64,000 bases of DNA from Pseudomonas sp. BN102 (GTDB taxonomy: Bacteria > Pseudomonadota > Gammaproteobacteria > Pseudomonadales > Pseudomonadaceae): NCBI RefSeq assembly GCF_029871245.1, contig NZ_SSON01000075.1, forward strand, positions 386,943 through 450,942, in the 5' to 3' direction. This document shows, piece after piece, positions 26,677-34,183 of the stretch; positions within the stretch are counted from its first letter, which is position 1; every line of letters starts with the position of its first letter. The notes beneath the pieces were generated by a model, which worked only from the letters and a program-made list of their open reading frames with translations, was not told the origin of the DNA and ran no database searches. The translations under genes were made by a program, and so were the position numbers.

Positions 26677-26694
26677 GCCCGGAGTGCTCCGGGC
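26677..26694. terminator. GC hairpin between SDR and extended SDR genes
   Basis: Stem GCCCGGAG/CTCCGGGC with a 2-base loop; no T-run follows, so it may attenuate rather than end transcription. Confidence 0.4.
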
Positions 26695-26741
26695 GCTTCA
26701 ACCACGGGGCTGGAAGGGCCCCATGCAAGAGTGAGGATGCG

Positions 26742-27647
26742 ATGAAAATTCTGGTGATTGGCGGGACCGGCCTGATCGGTGGCCATGCCGCGCTTTACCT
26801 CAAGACCCAAGGCCATGACGTGACCATTGCCGGGCGCAAACCAGCCGCAGCGGGCAGTGCCTTGGCCGACCTGACGCAACTGCAGGGCGACTACGTCGCC
26901 GGCAATTTCAGCCGTGATGACCTGGCCGGCTTCGACGCCCTGGTGTTTGCGGCCGGCAGCGATATCCGTCACGCGCCCCAGGGTGGCGACCTCGACGCTC
27001 ACTGGCAGCGGGCCAACGTCGAGGCCATCCCGCGATTCTTCGAACTGGCCCGCAGCGCGGGCATCCGCCAGGCCGTGTTGGTGGGTAGCTTCTATCCCCA
27101 GGTGGCGCCTGAGCTGATCGAGAGCATTCCCTACGTACGGTCGCGCCATCTGTCGGATCAAGGCGTACGTGCGCTGTCCACGCCGGACTTCCGTGTGTGC
27201 AGCGTCAACGCGCCATTCGTGGTCGGCGCGGTACCGGGGCTGAAAGTCGACATGTTCGAGGCCTACACCCGTTATGCCGAGGGCAAGTTCGCGCCGCTGC
27301 CGTTCTATGGTCCGGCCGGCGGCAGCAACTTCATCTCCACCCGTTCGCTGTCCCAGGCGATCCTCGGCGCGCTGCTGCATGGCGAGTCCGGCAAGGCGTA
27401 CCTGGTGGGGGACGAGAACCTCAGCTACGCGGAGTACTTCCAGACCTTCCTGCGCGCCGCCGGCAACGATGCCGAGGTCCCATCGCTGGACCAGGAACAC
27501 CCGCTGCTGCCGGACATGGCCCTCTATACCGGCCGTGGCAATACCGTCCGCTACGAGCCAGATGCTGCCGAGACAGCATTGCTGGGGTATGTGCGCAATG
27601 ACATCCAGCGCGCGGTGAATGAGGTGGTGGCGCAGTATCGGGCGTGA
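26742..27647 (+). CDS. Extended SDR, NAD(P)-dependent epimerase/dehydratase-like
   Basis: This 301-residue protein has the extended-SDR cofactor motif GGTGLIGGH (8-16) and a C-terminal substrate domain. At the catalytic region the sequence is IPYVRSRHLSD, so Tyr is followed by Arg where Lys is normal (Y-x3-R); the Arg might substitute or the enzyme might work differently. Relatives include 3beta-HSD/isomerase-like and NAD-dependent epimerase families. Last gene of the second plus-strand run, it faces the minus-strand SDR operon across a strong terminator. Confidence 0.82.
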   Translation: MKILVIGGTGLIGGHAALYLKTQGHDVTIAGRKPAAAGSALADLTQLQGDYVAGNFSRDDLAGFDALVFAAGSDIRHAPQGGDLDAHWQRANVEAIPRFFELARSAGIRQAVLVGSFYPQVAPELIESIPYVRSRHLSDQGVRALSTPDFRVCSVNAPFVVGAVPGLKVDMFEAYTRYAEGKFAPLPFYGPAGGSNFISTRSLSQAILGALLHGESGKAYLVGDENLSYAEYFQTFLRAAGNDAEVPSLDQEHPLLPDMALYTGRGNTVRYEPDAAETALLGYVRNDIQRAVNEVVAQYRA

Positions 27648-27666
27648 TTGCCTGAAACTGCCCTCT

Positions 27667-27705
27667 CCCCCAGCCCCTCTCCTCTTTAGGGAGAGGGGCT
27701 GGGGG
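27667..27705. repeat. Palindromic repeat, CCCCTCTCC family
   Basis: Arms CCCCCAGCCCCTCTCC and GGAGAGGGGCTGGGGG (16 bases each). Related copies lie at 56194-56218 and, inside lhr, at 59437-59459. Confidence 0.8.
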
Positions 27706-27768
27706 CGAGGGAAGCATCCGCTGGCACGGAACCCAGCAACCACACAAACCCGCCAATCCTCACTGAAC

Positions 27769-27796
27769 AAGAAGGCCCGCGTACGCGGGCCTTCTT
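27769..27796. terminator. Bidirectional terminator between converging operons
   Basis: A perfect 13-base stem (AAGAAGGCCCGCG/CGCGGGCCTTCTT) with a 2-base loop lies between the stops of the extended SDR and the minus-strand SDR. Confidence 0.85.
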
Positions 27797-27812
27797 GCAT
27801 CCACTTCGCCAG

Positions 27813-28589
27813 TCAGATCGGCGAACCGGGCAGGCCCTGGTAGTAGAAGCCGGCCACCATCCCGCCATCCACCGACAGCTCGCTGCCATTGCAGTAACTG
27901 GCCTCGTCGCTGGCGAGGAACAGCGTGGCGCGGGCGACTTCCTCCGGCGCGCCGATGCGCTGCAGCGGCACCATGCGGTATTGCTCGGCGAGCGCTTCCC
28001 TCGGCGAGCCAGTGGGGTTGGACATGACGGTATCCACGCCACCCGGATGCACCGAGTTGACCCGCACGCCATGCGGACCGAGCTCCAGCGCCGCGACCTT
28101 GGTCAGACCGCGCACGCCCCACTTGCTCGACACATAGGCCGCCAGGGCATTCACCCCGCGCAGGCCATCCACGGAGGAGATGTTGACGATGGAGCCGCTG
28201 CGCTGCTCGCGCATGATCGGGGCCACGCTGTGGATACCGAGAAAAGTACCGGTGAGGTTGATGGACAGGGCGCGCTCGAACTGAACCTTGGACAGCTGTT
28301 CGATGGCGCCGAACACCAGCACGGCGGCGTTGTTCACCAGCACGTCGATACGGCCGTGGCGCTCCAGGGTCTCGCCGACCAGGCGTTGCCAGCCGTCTTC
28401 GTCGCTCACATCCAGGCAGCGGAAACTGGCCCTGTCGCCCAGTTCCGCGGCCAGCGCCTGGCCTTCGCTTTCCAGCAGGTCGGCGATGACCACAGTTGCA
28501 CCTTCCTCGACGAACAGTCGCGAAGTTTGCGCGCCCATGCCGCGCGCGCCGCCGGTAATGATGGCGACCTTGTTTGCCAAACGTTGCAT
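27813..28589 (-). CDS. Short-chain dehydrogenase, 3alpha/20beta-hydroxysteroid dehydrogenase-like
   Basis: This 258-residue SDR has TGGARGMG (12-19), S139 and Y152-x3-K156. Stretches such as GSIVNISSVDGL, YVSSKWGVRGL, AALELGPHGVRVNSVHPGG and INLTGTFLG closely follow the Streptomyces 3alpha,20beta-hydroxysteroid dehydrogenase as I recall it. This is the best support for a steroid role among the SDRs along with the 29386 gene, but many general SDRs share parts of it. It is the last gene of a five-gene minus operon. AAGGAG precedes the start at 28589; the upstream in-frame ATG at 28613 is too close to the previous gene. Confidence 0.87.
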   Translation of the reverse strand: MQRLANKVAIITGGARGMGAQTSRLFVEEGATVVIADLLESEGQALAAELGDRASFRCLDVSDEDGWQRLVGETLERHGRIDVLVNNAAVLVFGAIEQLSKVQFERALSINLTGTFLGIHSVAPIMREQRSGSIVNISSVDGLRGVNALAAYVSSKWGVRGLTKVAALELGPHGVRVNSVHPGGVDTVMSNPTGSPREALAEQYRMVPLQRIGAPEEVARATLFLASDEASYCNGSELSVDGGMVAGFYYQGLPGSPI

Positions 28590-28603
28590 GCGTTTCTCCT
28601 TGA

Positions 28604-29359
28604 TTAACCCCAATAGGCCTGGCCGCCATCCAGCGGGATGGTGGCGCCGGTCAGGTAGCGGGCGTTGTCGCTGACCAGGAAGGCCACAGTGCGGCCGATG
28701 TCGTGTTCACAATCGCCAACCCGGCGCAGCGGAATGCTGCTGAAGAAAGCTTCCGCCTCTACCGGGTTGGCCTCGATCCAGCCACGCAGGCCGGGGGAGA
28801 GGGCGTGGGGGGCGATGACGTTGACGCGGATGCCGTCCACGCCCCATTCGCAGGCAGCCGCGCGGCTCAGGGAGCGGATGGCTTCCTTGGTCGCGGCATA
28901 GTGGCCGTAGCCCGAGGCGTCCCAGCGCACGGCGGCGGAGGAGGCCAGGTTGACCACGGAGCCTTCGCCCTTGAGGTGCGGGTAGCAGGCGCGCATCAGG
29001 CGCAGGGTGGCCATCGGACCGGAGTCGATGCCCTTCATGAAGGTTTCGTCCGTCACCTCGAGGATGCTGCCCAGCGGCACGATGTGGGCGTTGTTGACCA
29101 GGATGTTCAGGCCGCCGAAGGCCTCAACCACCTGGGCGACGCAGCGGTCGATGTCCGTCTGGCTCATCACGTCGCACGCGACCGCCAGGGCGGTACCGCC
29201 GCGACGGCGGATCTCCGCGCAGGTTTCTTCCAGTGTCGCGAGGGTGCGGCCGGCCACGGCGACCTTGGCCCCCTCGGCGGCCAGCGAGTAGGCGATACCC
29301 TGACCGACGCCCTGGCCGCCTCCGGTCACCAGGGCGACCTTGTCTTGCAGCATGCTCAT
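28604..29359 (-). CDS. Short-chain dehydrogenase/reductase
   Basis: This 251-residue SDR has TGGGQGVGQG near residue 12 and the catalytic YAATK, with LASSAAVRW as the serine strand. AGRT after strand two suggests NADP(H). It closes with the usual YLTGATIPLDGGQ. It lies in the middle of the minus operon, 14 bases before the next gene. The substrate is inferred only from context; 7alpha or 12alpha hydroxysteroids are possible. Confidence 0.87.
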   Translation of the reverse strand: MSMLQDKVALVTGGGQGVGQGIAYSLAAEGAKVAVAGRTLATLEETCAEIRRRGGTALAVACDVMSQTDIDRCVAQVVEAFGGLNILVNNAHIVPLGSILEVTDETFMKGIDSGPMATLRLMRACYPHLKGEGSVVNLASSAAVRWDASGYGHYAATKEAIRSLSRAAACEWGVDGIRVNVIAPHALSPGLRGWIEANPVEAEAFFSSIPLRRVGDCEHDIGRTVAFLVSDNARYLTGATIPLDGGQAYWG

Positions 29360-29385
29360 GCTTGTGTGCTCCCGAATCAGTTGGA

Positions 29386-30150
29386 TTAACCGGCGATGCC
29401 GGAAATCGTCTGCGCGTTGTCGATGCGCAGTTCGGCGCCGTTGACGAAGCGCGATTCGTCCGAGGCGAGGAACAGCACCAGGTTGGCCACATCCTCCGGC
29501 ATGCACATGCGCGCCATGGGGTTGTCGCCGATGCCCAGGGCCACCGGATCGAGGTTGGGCACCAGCGACTGGGTCATGGGCGTCCAGATGCCGTCGGGGT
29601 GAATGGAGTTGCAGCGGATGCGATAGCCGCTGTTCTTGCAGTGCATCGCCACGTTGCGGGTCAGGGCGGTGACGGCACCCTTGGAGCCGGTGTAGGCGCA
29701 CATGGGCGGCAGACCGCCAAGGGCGGCGACCGAGGACATCATGATGATCGAGCCGCCGCTGGCATTGCGCTTCATCGCTTCGATGCCGTATTTGCAGCCG
29801 AGGAAGTAGCCATCGGCGTTCACCCGCATCACGTTGCGCCATTGCGCCAGGCTGGCCTCCTCGATGGTGCCGAGGGGGCAGATGGCGGCGTTGTTGACCA
29901 GCACATCGAGGCGGCCGAAGGTCGCCAGGGTCTGCTCGATGGCGCGCTGCCAATGCTGTTCTTCGGCTACATCAAGTTCGACGAACAGGGCCGCGGCGCC
30001 AATCTCCGCTGCCAGGGCTTCGCCGGCCACGCGGTCAATGTCGGCGAGCACCACGCGGGCGCCTTCGGCGGCCAGCAACAGGGCATCGGCCTTGCCGACG
30101 CCGCTGGCGGCGCCGGTAATCAGTACGACTTTGTCTTGCACGCGTTTCAT
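29386..30150 (-). CDS. Short-chain dehydrogenase, 3beta/17beta-hydroxysteroid dehydrogenase-like
   Basis: This 254-residue SDR has TGAASGVG (12-19), S140 and Y153-x3-K157. From memory it resembles Comamonas testosteroni 3beta/17beta-HSD in diagnostic places: GYRIRCNSIHPDGIWTPM, ARMCMPEDVANLVLFLASDE and the C-terminal GAELRIDN. The Comamonas enzyme oxidises 3beta and 17beta hydroxyls of C19 steroids with NAD. ADID after strand two supports NAD here. It overlaps the upstream SDR by four bases (ATGA), showing translational coupling. Confidence in the SDR call is high and in the steroid call moderate. Confidence 0.88.
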   Translation of the reverse strand: MKRVQDKVVLITGAASGVGKADALLLAAEGARVVLADIDRVAGEALAAEIGAAALFVELDVAEEQHWQRAIEQTLATFGRLDVLVNNAAICPLGTIEEASLAQWRNVMRVNADGYFLGCKYGIEAMKRNASGGSIIMMSSVAALGGLPPMCAYTGSKGAVTALTRNVAMHCKNSGYRIRCNSIHPDGIWTPMTQSLVPNLDPVALGIGDNPMARMCMPEDVANLVLFLASDESRFVNGAELRIDNAQTISGIAG

Positions 30151-31004
30151 GCGGGGCTCCTTGGGGGTTCCTGGCCGGCCAGGGCGGCGCGCAAGGCGTC
30201 TTCGCCGTAGATGGCCGAGATCAGATGGTCCAGTTGCGGATTGCGGCGCAGTTCATTTCCACCGTCGATGGCCAGGCTCTGGCCGGTGGTCCAGCCTGCC
30301 TCGGGGCCGGCCAGGTAGCGCACGGCCCCGGCAATGTCCTCGGGCTTGCCGAGACGGCCTAGAGGCACCTCGTCGAGGAAGGGCTGGCGCAGCTCGGAGT
30401 TGCTGAACAGGTCGCGGGTGGCTTCGCTGTGGAACAGGCCCGGGCGCACCGAGTTGACGCGGATGCCGGCACTGGCCAGTTCTTCCGCCGCACAGCGCAC
30501 CAGGCTTTCCAGGGCGGCCTTGGCGGTGCAGTAGGACGACAGCCAGCGGAAGGTCATCTGCGCAGCGGTGGACGAGATGCAGACGATGGCGCCGCCGCCG
30601 TTGCGGGCCATCAGCGGGGCGCCGTGGCGGATGGCGAGGAAGGCGCTGATCAGGTTGGTGTTCAGTTCGGCGCCGAAGCTGGCCGCGTCATGCTGCAGCA
30701 GCGGACGGAAGCCGCCGCCTCCCACCGTGGGAACCAGGATATCCAGGCGCCGCTGCAGGCCGTAAGCCTGGTCCAGGGCGCGCAGCAGATCGGCCTCCTG
30801 GCAGGCGTCGCCGGCGCAGCATTCGACCTGGGCGTCGGGCACCTGCTCGAGCAAGTAGGCGCGCGCCTCGGCCAGCGCTTCGGCGCGACGCGCGGTCAGC
30901 ACCACGCTGGCCCCATCCTTGATCAAGGCCAGGGCACAGGCCTTGGCCAGGGCGCCGGTACCGCCGGTGATCAGGGCGGTCTTGCCTGCGAGGGGCGCCT
31001 TCAT
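30147..31004 (-). CDS. Short-chain dehydrogenase/reductase with altered cofactor loop
   Basis: This 285-residue SDR has its catalytic YCTAK and serine CISST in place. The cofactor loop reads TGGTGALAKA, so two of the glycines of TG-x3-G-x-G are alanines. LTARR after strand two suggests NADP(H). The tail after the DGGNE signature is about 30 residues longer than the norm. It overlaps both neighbours by four bases (ATGA), within the minus operon. Confidence 0.86.
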   Translation of the reverse strand: MKAPLAGKTALITGGTGALAKACALALIKDGASVVLTARRAEALAEARAYLLEQVPDAQVECCAGDACQEADLLRALDQAYGLQRRLDILVPTVGGGGFRPLLQHDAASFGAELNTNLISAFLAIRHGAPLMARNGGGAIVCISSTAAQMTFRWLSSYCTAKAALESLVRCAAEELASAGIRVNSVRPGLFHSEATRDLFSNSELRQPFLDEVPLGRLGKPEDIAGAVRYLAGPEAGWTTGQSLAIDGGNELRRNPQLDHLISAIYGEDALRAALAGQEPPRSPA

Positions 31005-31426
31005 GGCGTGGCCCCTTGCAGCGGCAGGTCCTGGCTCCAGTCCAGCAGCAGCTCACGCCGGGAGATGTGCCACAGGCCGTCGATGTAGACGAAGCGATCC
31101 AGGTAGCGGATACCCCAGTCGAGCTTGCGGGTGACGCCATCGGCTTCGTACAGGTGGTTGGCGACGCAGTAGGTTTCCGCGCTCGCCTCCAGTTCGTCGA
31201 CTTCGGCCAGGTGGTTGTGGACGTGGTGCTGGGTCAGGCTGAAGCGACCCAGGCCGTTCATGCCCGCGACGATGGCGTCGACGCCGTCGAAGCTGAATCC
31301 GGGCCCTTTGAGGTTTGCGTCGGGTGTGAACAGGCGGGCCAGTGCGGTCCAGTCCCGTTTATCCACCGCCTGTGCATAACGACAGACGAGTTCATAGAGC
31401 GCTTGCTTGTGCGATGCCTCGGACAT
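31001..31426 (-). CDS. NTF2-fold (SnoaL-like) protein, first gene of the minus operon
   Basis: This 141-residue protein of the SnoaL/NTF2-like family has a polar pocket helix CRYAQAVDKRDW with Y17 and D22, the spacing of the Tyr/Asp pair in scytalone dehydratase, ketosteroid isomerase relatives and BaiE. A histidine cluster (TQHHVHNH) follows. Possible roles are a dehydratase or delta5-3-ketosteroid isomerase-like enzyme. AAGGAGG lies 8 bases before the start at 31426. It heads the operon of four SDRs, with a candidate operator at 31498-31515. Confidence 0.83.
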   Translation of the reverse strand: MSEASHKQALYELVCRYAQAVDKRDWTALARLFTPDANLKGPGFSFDGVDAIVAGMNGLGRFSLTQHHVHNHLAEVDELEASAETYCVANHLYEADGVTRKLDWGIRYLDRFVYIDGLWHISRRELLLDWSQDLPLQGATP

Positions 31427-31497
31427 GCCATGAGCCTCCTTGTTTGGCCTGCGCAGTTGCAGGTGCGGGGAAGCTCGCATCGCCGGGGCAGAGGGGC

Positions 31498-31515
31498 ATC
31501 GGCCGATCGGACTAT
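31498..31515. promoter_or_regulatory. Candidate regulon operator ATCGGC-N6-GACTAT
   Basis: The weaker of two sites in this divergent region; one mismatch in each half-site. It is 72 bases upstream of the NTF2 gene of the minus operon. Confidence 0.45.
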
Positions 31516-31533
31516 TGCCCGCAGCGCGGGGCG

Positions 31534-31551
31534 CTAGTCCCCTCGGACGAT
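31534..31551. promoter_or_regulatory. Candidate regulon operator CTAGTC-N6-GACGAT
   Basis: Spacer CCCTCG; 56 bases upstream of the BaiE-like gene. The pair here mirrors the paired sites at 22929 and 23000. Confidence 0.55.
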
Positions 31552-31607
31552 GAGCGACCGGGGAGCGCCGGCTAGGTTGGGCGTTCCCCTTACATGGAGC
31601 AGCAGAG

Positions 31608-32087
31608 ATGGCCGACACCATTGAAACCCTTCTGGAAATCGAGCAGATCAAACAGTTGAAGTACCGCTATTTCAGGGCGATCGACTGCCATGACTGGGCC
31701 TTGTTCGAAACCTGCGTGGCCGAGGACGTGACCACCGCGCTGGACAGCGGCAAGTACGCCTTTTCCGGTCGCGCCGGGTTTGTGGCGGGCCTGCGCGGGC
31801 TGATGGACCGGCCGACCCTGCTGTCCAAACACCAGGGCCACCACCCGGAGATCGAGTTGGTCGCACCAGATCGGGCCCGGGGCACCTGGTACCTGGAGGA
31901 CCACGTGATCGACCTCGAGAACAGCTGGATGGTGCATGGCACGGCCTTCTACCAGGACGAATACGTCAAGCGAGACGGGGCTTGGCAGATACTCTCCACC
32001 GGATACCGACGCGTGTTCGAAACCGTCACGGCGCCTATCCCGGAGCAGTTCAAGGTCATTTCCAGCTGGTTTGGCCTGCCCGACTGA
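31608..32087 (+). CDS. NTF2-fold dehydratase resembling bile acid 7alpha-dehydratase BaiE
   Basis: This 159-residue SnoaL-like protein can be laid over the clostridial BaiE sequence (from memory): IKQLKYRYFRAID, GHHPEIEL, GTWYLEDHVID, AFYQDEYVKRDGAWQI and TGYRRVFE all correspond. BaiE catalytic residues Tyr30, Asp35, His83, Asp106 and Arg146 fall on Y21, D26, H75, D98 and R135. BaiE removes water from 7alpha-hydroxy-3-oxo-delta4 bile acids; aerobic steroid degraders use related dehydratases. It is a single gene divergent from the SDR operon. A different hydroxylated polycycle could be the substrate. Confidence 0.8.
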   Translation: MADTIETLLEIEQIKQLKYRYFRAIDCHDWALFETCVAEDVTTALDSGKYAFSGRAGFVAGLRGLMDRPTLLSKHQGHHPEIELVAPDRARGTWYLEDHVIDLENSWMVHGTAFYQDEYVKRDGAWQILSTGYRRVFETVTAPIPEQFKVISSWFGLPD

Positions 32088-32105
32088 GTGGACAGCGCCG
32101 GCGGT

Positions 32106-33065
32106 TCAGCCGGCGCGCAGTTCGCGGATGCCCTTGCCCAGCCGTTTGCGCAGCAGGGTGCGCAGGGTCACGCCGTCGGCGTAGCCCACCAGGGTGGCGA
32201 CCTGGTCGACGCTGTGCTCGCTGGTCTTGAGCAGGTGCACGGCGCGCTCGATGCGCAGGTCCTGGACATAGGCCAGGGGCGTCTTGCCCAGCACATCGTG
32301 GATGCGCCGGGCGAGCGTGCGCTTGCTGGTGGCCAGTTCCCGGGCTGCCGCATCCAGGTTGAAACCTTCCACGAGGCGCTCGCGGACCCAGCGGTCGAAG
32401 CGCTGCACCAGCGGGTCGGCATGGGCCAGGTGATCGGAGAGGGCATAGGCCGACTGCGAGGGGCGCGAGTCGACGATCAAATAGCGCGCTACAAGGGCCG
32501 CCAGTTCCGGACTGGTCTGGCGAATCAGCCAGAGGGTCAGGTCCAGGTGGCTGAGGGCGGCGCCGGCTGTCACCAACTGGCCGGCGCTGACGATCATGCG
32601 CCCGGCGTCCAGCTGCACCTGTGGATAACGTTGCCGGAACAACGGCGTCAGCCACCAGGTGGTGGTGGCTTCATGGCCATCCAGCAGGCCGGTTTCCGCC
32701 AGCACAAAGGTGCCGATGCAGGCGGCGGCGATACGCGTTCCGCCGGCAGCCCAGCCGCGCAGGGCGCTGACGGCGTCGGCCACGTCCGGGCGCGCCAGGG
32801 CCTGCTGCAGTGGCTCGGGCATCTTGTAGCCCATGGCCGGGACTATCACCCAGTCCGGCGCCGGGCAGTCGCCTACCGGCCGTACCGGCACGCCGAAGCC
32901 CAGGGAGCTGCTCACCTCGGGCCGTACCCCGGCCAGGGCCAGCTCGAACTGCGGACAGGGCAGGCCATGCAGGGTGGACAGTTCGTTGGCGGTGGTCAGG
33001 GCGTCGAGCACGGCGGCGAGGCCGGTGTCGAAAACCCCTTCGAGGGCGAGGACCGTGATCTTCAT
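32106..33065 (-). CDS. GlxA-family regulator (DJ-1/PfpI domain plus AraC HTH)
   Basis: This 319-residue protein has an N-terminal DJ-1-like domain (VLALEGVFDTGLAAVLDAL, RIAAACIGTFVLAETGLLDG with the elbow Cys) and two C-terminal AraC helix-turn-helices (LATSKRTLARRIHDVLGK, QVATLVGYADGVTLRTLL). Such proteins control amino-acid-derived or quaternary amine catabolism in pseudomonads; the target here may be the adjacent thioesterase or itself. It converges on the BaiE-like gene with an 18-base gap and is divergent from the thioesterase gene. A dyad at 33066-33098 abuts its start. Confidence 0.88.
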   Translation of the reverse strand: MKITVLALEGVFDTGLAAVLDALTTANELSTLHGLPCPQFELALAGVRPEVSSSLGFGVPVRPVGDCPAPDWVIVPAMGYKMPEPLQQALARPDVADAVSALRGWAAGGTRIAAACIGTFVLAETGLLDGHEATTTWWLTPLFRQRYPQVQLDAGRMIVSAGQLVTAGAALSHLDLTLWLIRQTSPELAALVARYLIVDSRPSQSAYALSDHLAHADPLVQRFDRWVRERLVEGFNLDAAARELATSKRTLARRIHDVLGKTPLAYVQDLRIERAVHLLKTSEHSVDQVATLVGYADGVTLRTLLRKRLGKGIRELRAG

Positions 33066-33098
33066 GGCGCGATCGCTACCAAAGTTGTCAATCGCGCC
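33066..33098. promoter_or_regulatory. Inverted repeat abutting the GlxA-type gene start
   Basis: GGCGCGAT (33066-33073) and ATCGCGCC (33091-33098), 17 bases apart, lie between two divergent genes. A candidate autoregulatory site. Confidence 0.4.
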
Positions 33099-33163
33099 AG
33101 TATTGCAGAGGGCCCGGTCGCCATACAGTGGATGCCACCACCGCACGACCCCGGAGACCCCTC

Positions 33164-33604
33164 ATGTACCAGAAAACCCTCACCGCCGGCTGGGGCGACA
33201 TGGACTTCAATTCCCACATGCGCAACACCGCCTACCTCGACAAGTCCGCCGACGTGCGCATGATGTATTTCGCCGACTTCGGCTTCCCCATGTCCGAGTT
33301 CCGCCGCCTGCGCCTGGGGCCGGTGGTGATGAAGGACGAGATCGAGTACTTCCGCGAATGCCACCTGCTCGACGAACTGCAGATCACCATGAGCGCCGCC
33401 GGCCTCTCGGCCGATGGCAGCCGAATGCTGCTGCGCAACGAGTTCTTCCGCAGCGGCGCCCTGGCGGCGCGGGTGACCTCCACCGTTGGCTGGTTCGACC
33501 TGGAGCAGCGCAAGCTGGTCACGCCCACGGCCAAGCTGCTGGAGGCCCTCCAGGCCATGGACCGGAGCGAGGATTTCCGCGAGCTGCCCAGCAGCAGCCG
33601 CTAG
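33164..33604 (+). CDS. Acyl-CoA thioesterase, 4-hydroxybenzoyl-CoA thioesterase hotdog family
   Basis: This 146-residue single hotdog-fold protein has WGDMDFNSHMRNTAYLDKSA, the family motif with the Asp next to N/HMxN. It hydrolyses acyl-CoA esters, specificity unknown. The start at 33164 (MYQKTLTAG) has GGAG 8 bases upstream; an earlier ATG at 33128 would add 12 residues. It is followed after 12 bases by a DUF488 gene, so the two are probably an operon. Confidence 0.87.
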   Translation: MYQKTLTAGWGDMDFNSHMRNTAYLDKSADVRMMYFADFGFPMSEFRRLRLGPVVMKDEIEYFRECHLLDELQITMSAAGLSADGSRMLLRNEFFRSGALAARVTSTVGWFDLEQRKLVTPTAKLLEALQAMDRSEDFRELPSSSR

Positions 33605-33616
33605 GGAGGAGGGGAG

Positions 33617-34006
33617 ATGAGCATCAGCATCGTCCAGCTGGGCACGCCGCGCGGCGCCGATGAGGGGCTGCGCATCGGCACGGTGCGGCGGCCGCCGCGG
33701 GGTGTCCCCAAGGCCGAGTTCGCCAGCCGCGACTACTACGACACCTGGTTGCCGCTGCTGGCGCCCAGCGCCGAGCTGATGGCCGAGGGCAAGGCGGCGC
33801 AAAGCGACGCGGACTGGGCGCGTTTCGCCAAGCGCTACCGCGCCGAGATGGACGGCGGCGAAGGCGCCCGGGTGCTCGACCTGCTCGCGGCCCTGTCCCA
33901 CAGCAGCCAGTTCGCCGTGGGCTGCTACTGCGAGAACGAGGACCGCTGTCACCGCTCGATGCTGCGCCAGCTATTGGTCGAGCGCGGTGCTGCGCTGCGG
34001 GACTGA
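33617..34006 (+). CDS. DUF488 family protein
   Basis: This 129-residue protein has the DUF488 features: N-terminal IGTVRRPPRG and C-terminal LLAALSHSSQFAVGCYCENE followed by CHRSMLRQLL. Function is unknown; some members are linked to nucleic acid metabolism. GGAGGAG lies before the ATG. It is coupled to the thioesterase gene. Confidence 0.8.
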   Translation: MSISIVQLGTPRGADEGLRIGTVRRPPRGVPKAEFASRDYYDTWLPLLAPSAELMAEGKAAQSDADWARFAKRYRAEMDGGEGARVLDLLAALSHSSQFAVGCYCENEDRCHRSMLRQLLVERGAALRD

Positions 34007-34183
34007 TTCTTGGCCGCACGACCCTACCGGCGCCGCGTAGCCTGCACCACTGGCAAGCCTCCGACGATTGGCGCAAAATCGCGACCCGCCGACCGAAGGT
34101 GCTGAGTACGCCGGTACCTTCGTTCCTATACTTCATTTTGTGCAGTAGCCATTCCCTTGGTCCTTTCTTCCTTTGGATGAATC

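Noticed and set aside
31001-32087. Polyketide cyclase function for the SnoaL-like genes
   Set aside because: No polyketide synthase is near; the steroid context and BaiE-like residues explain them better.
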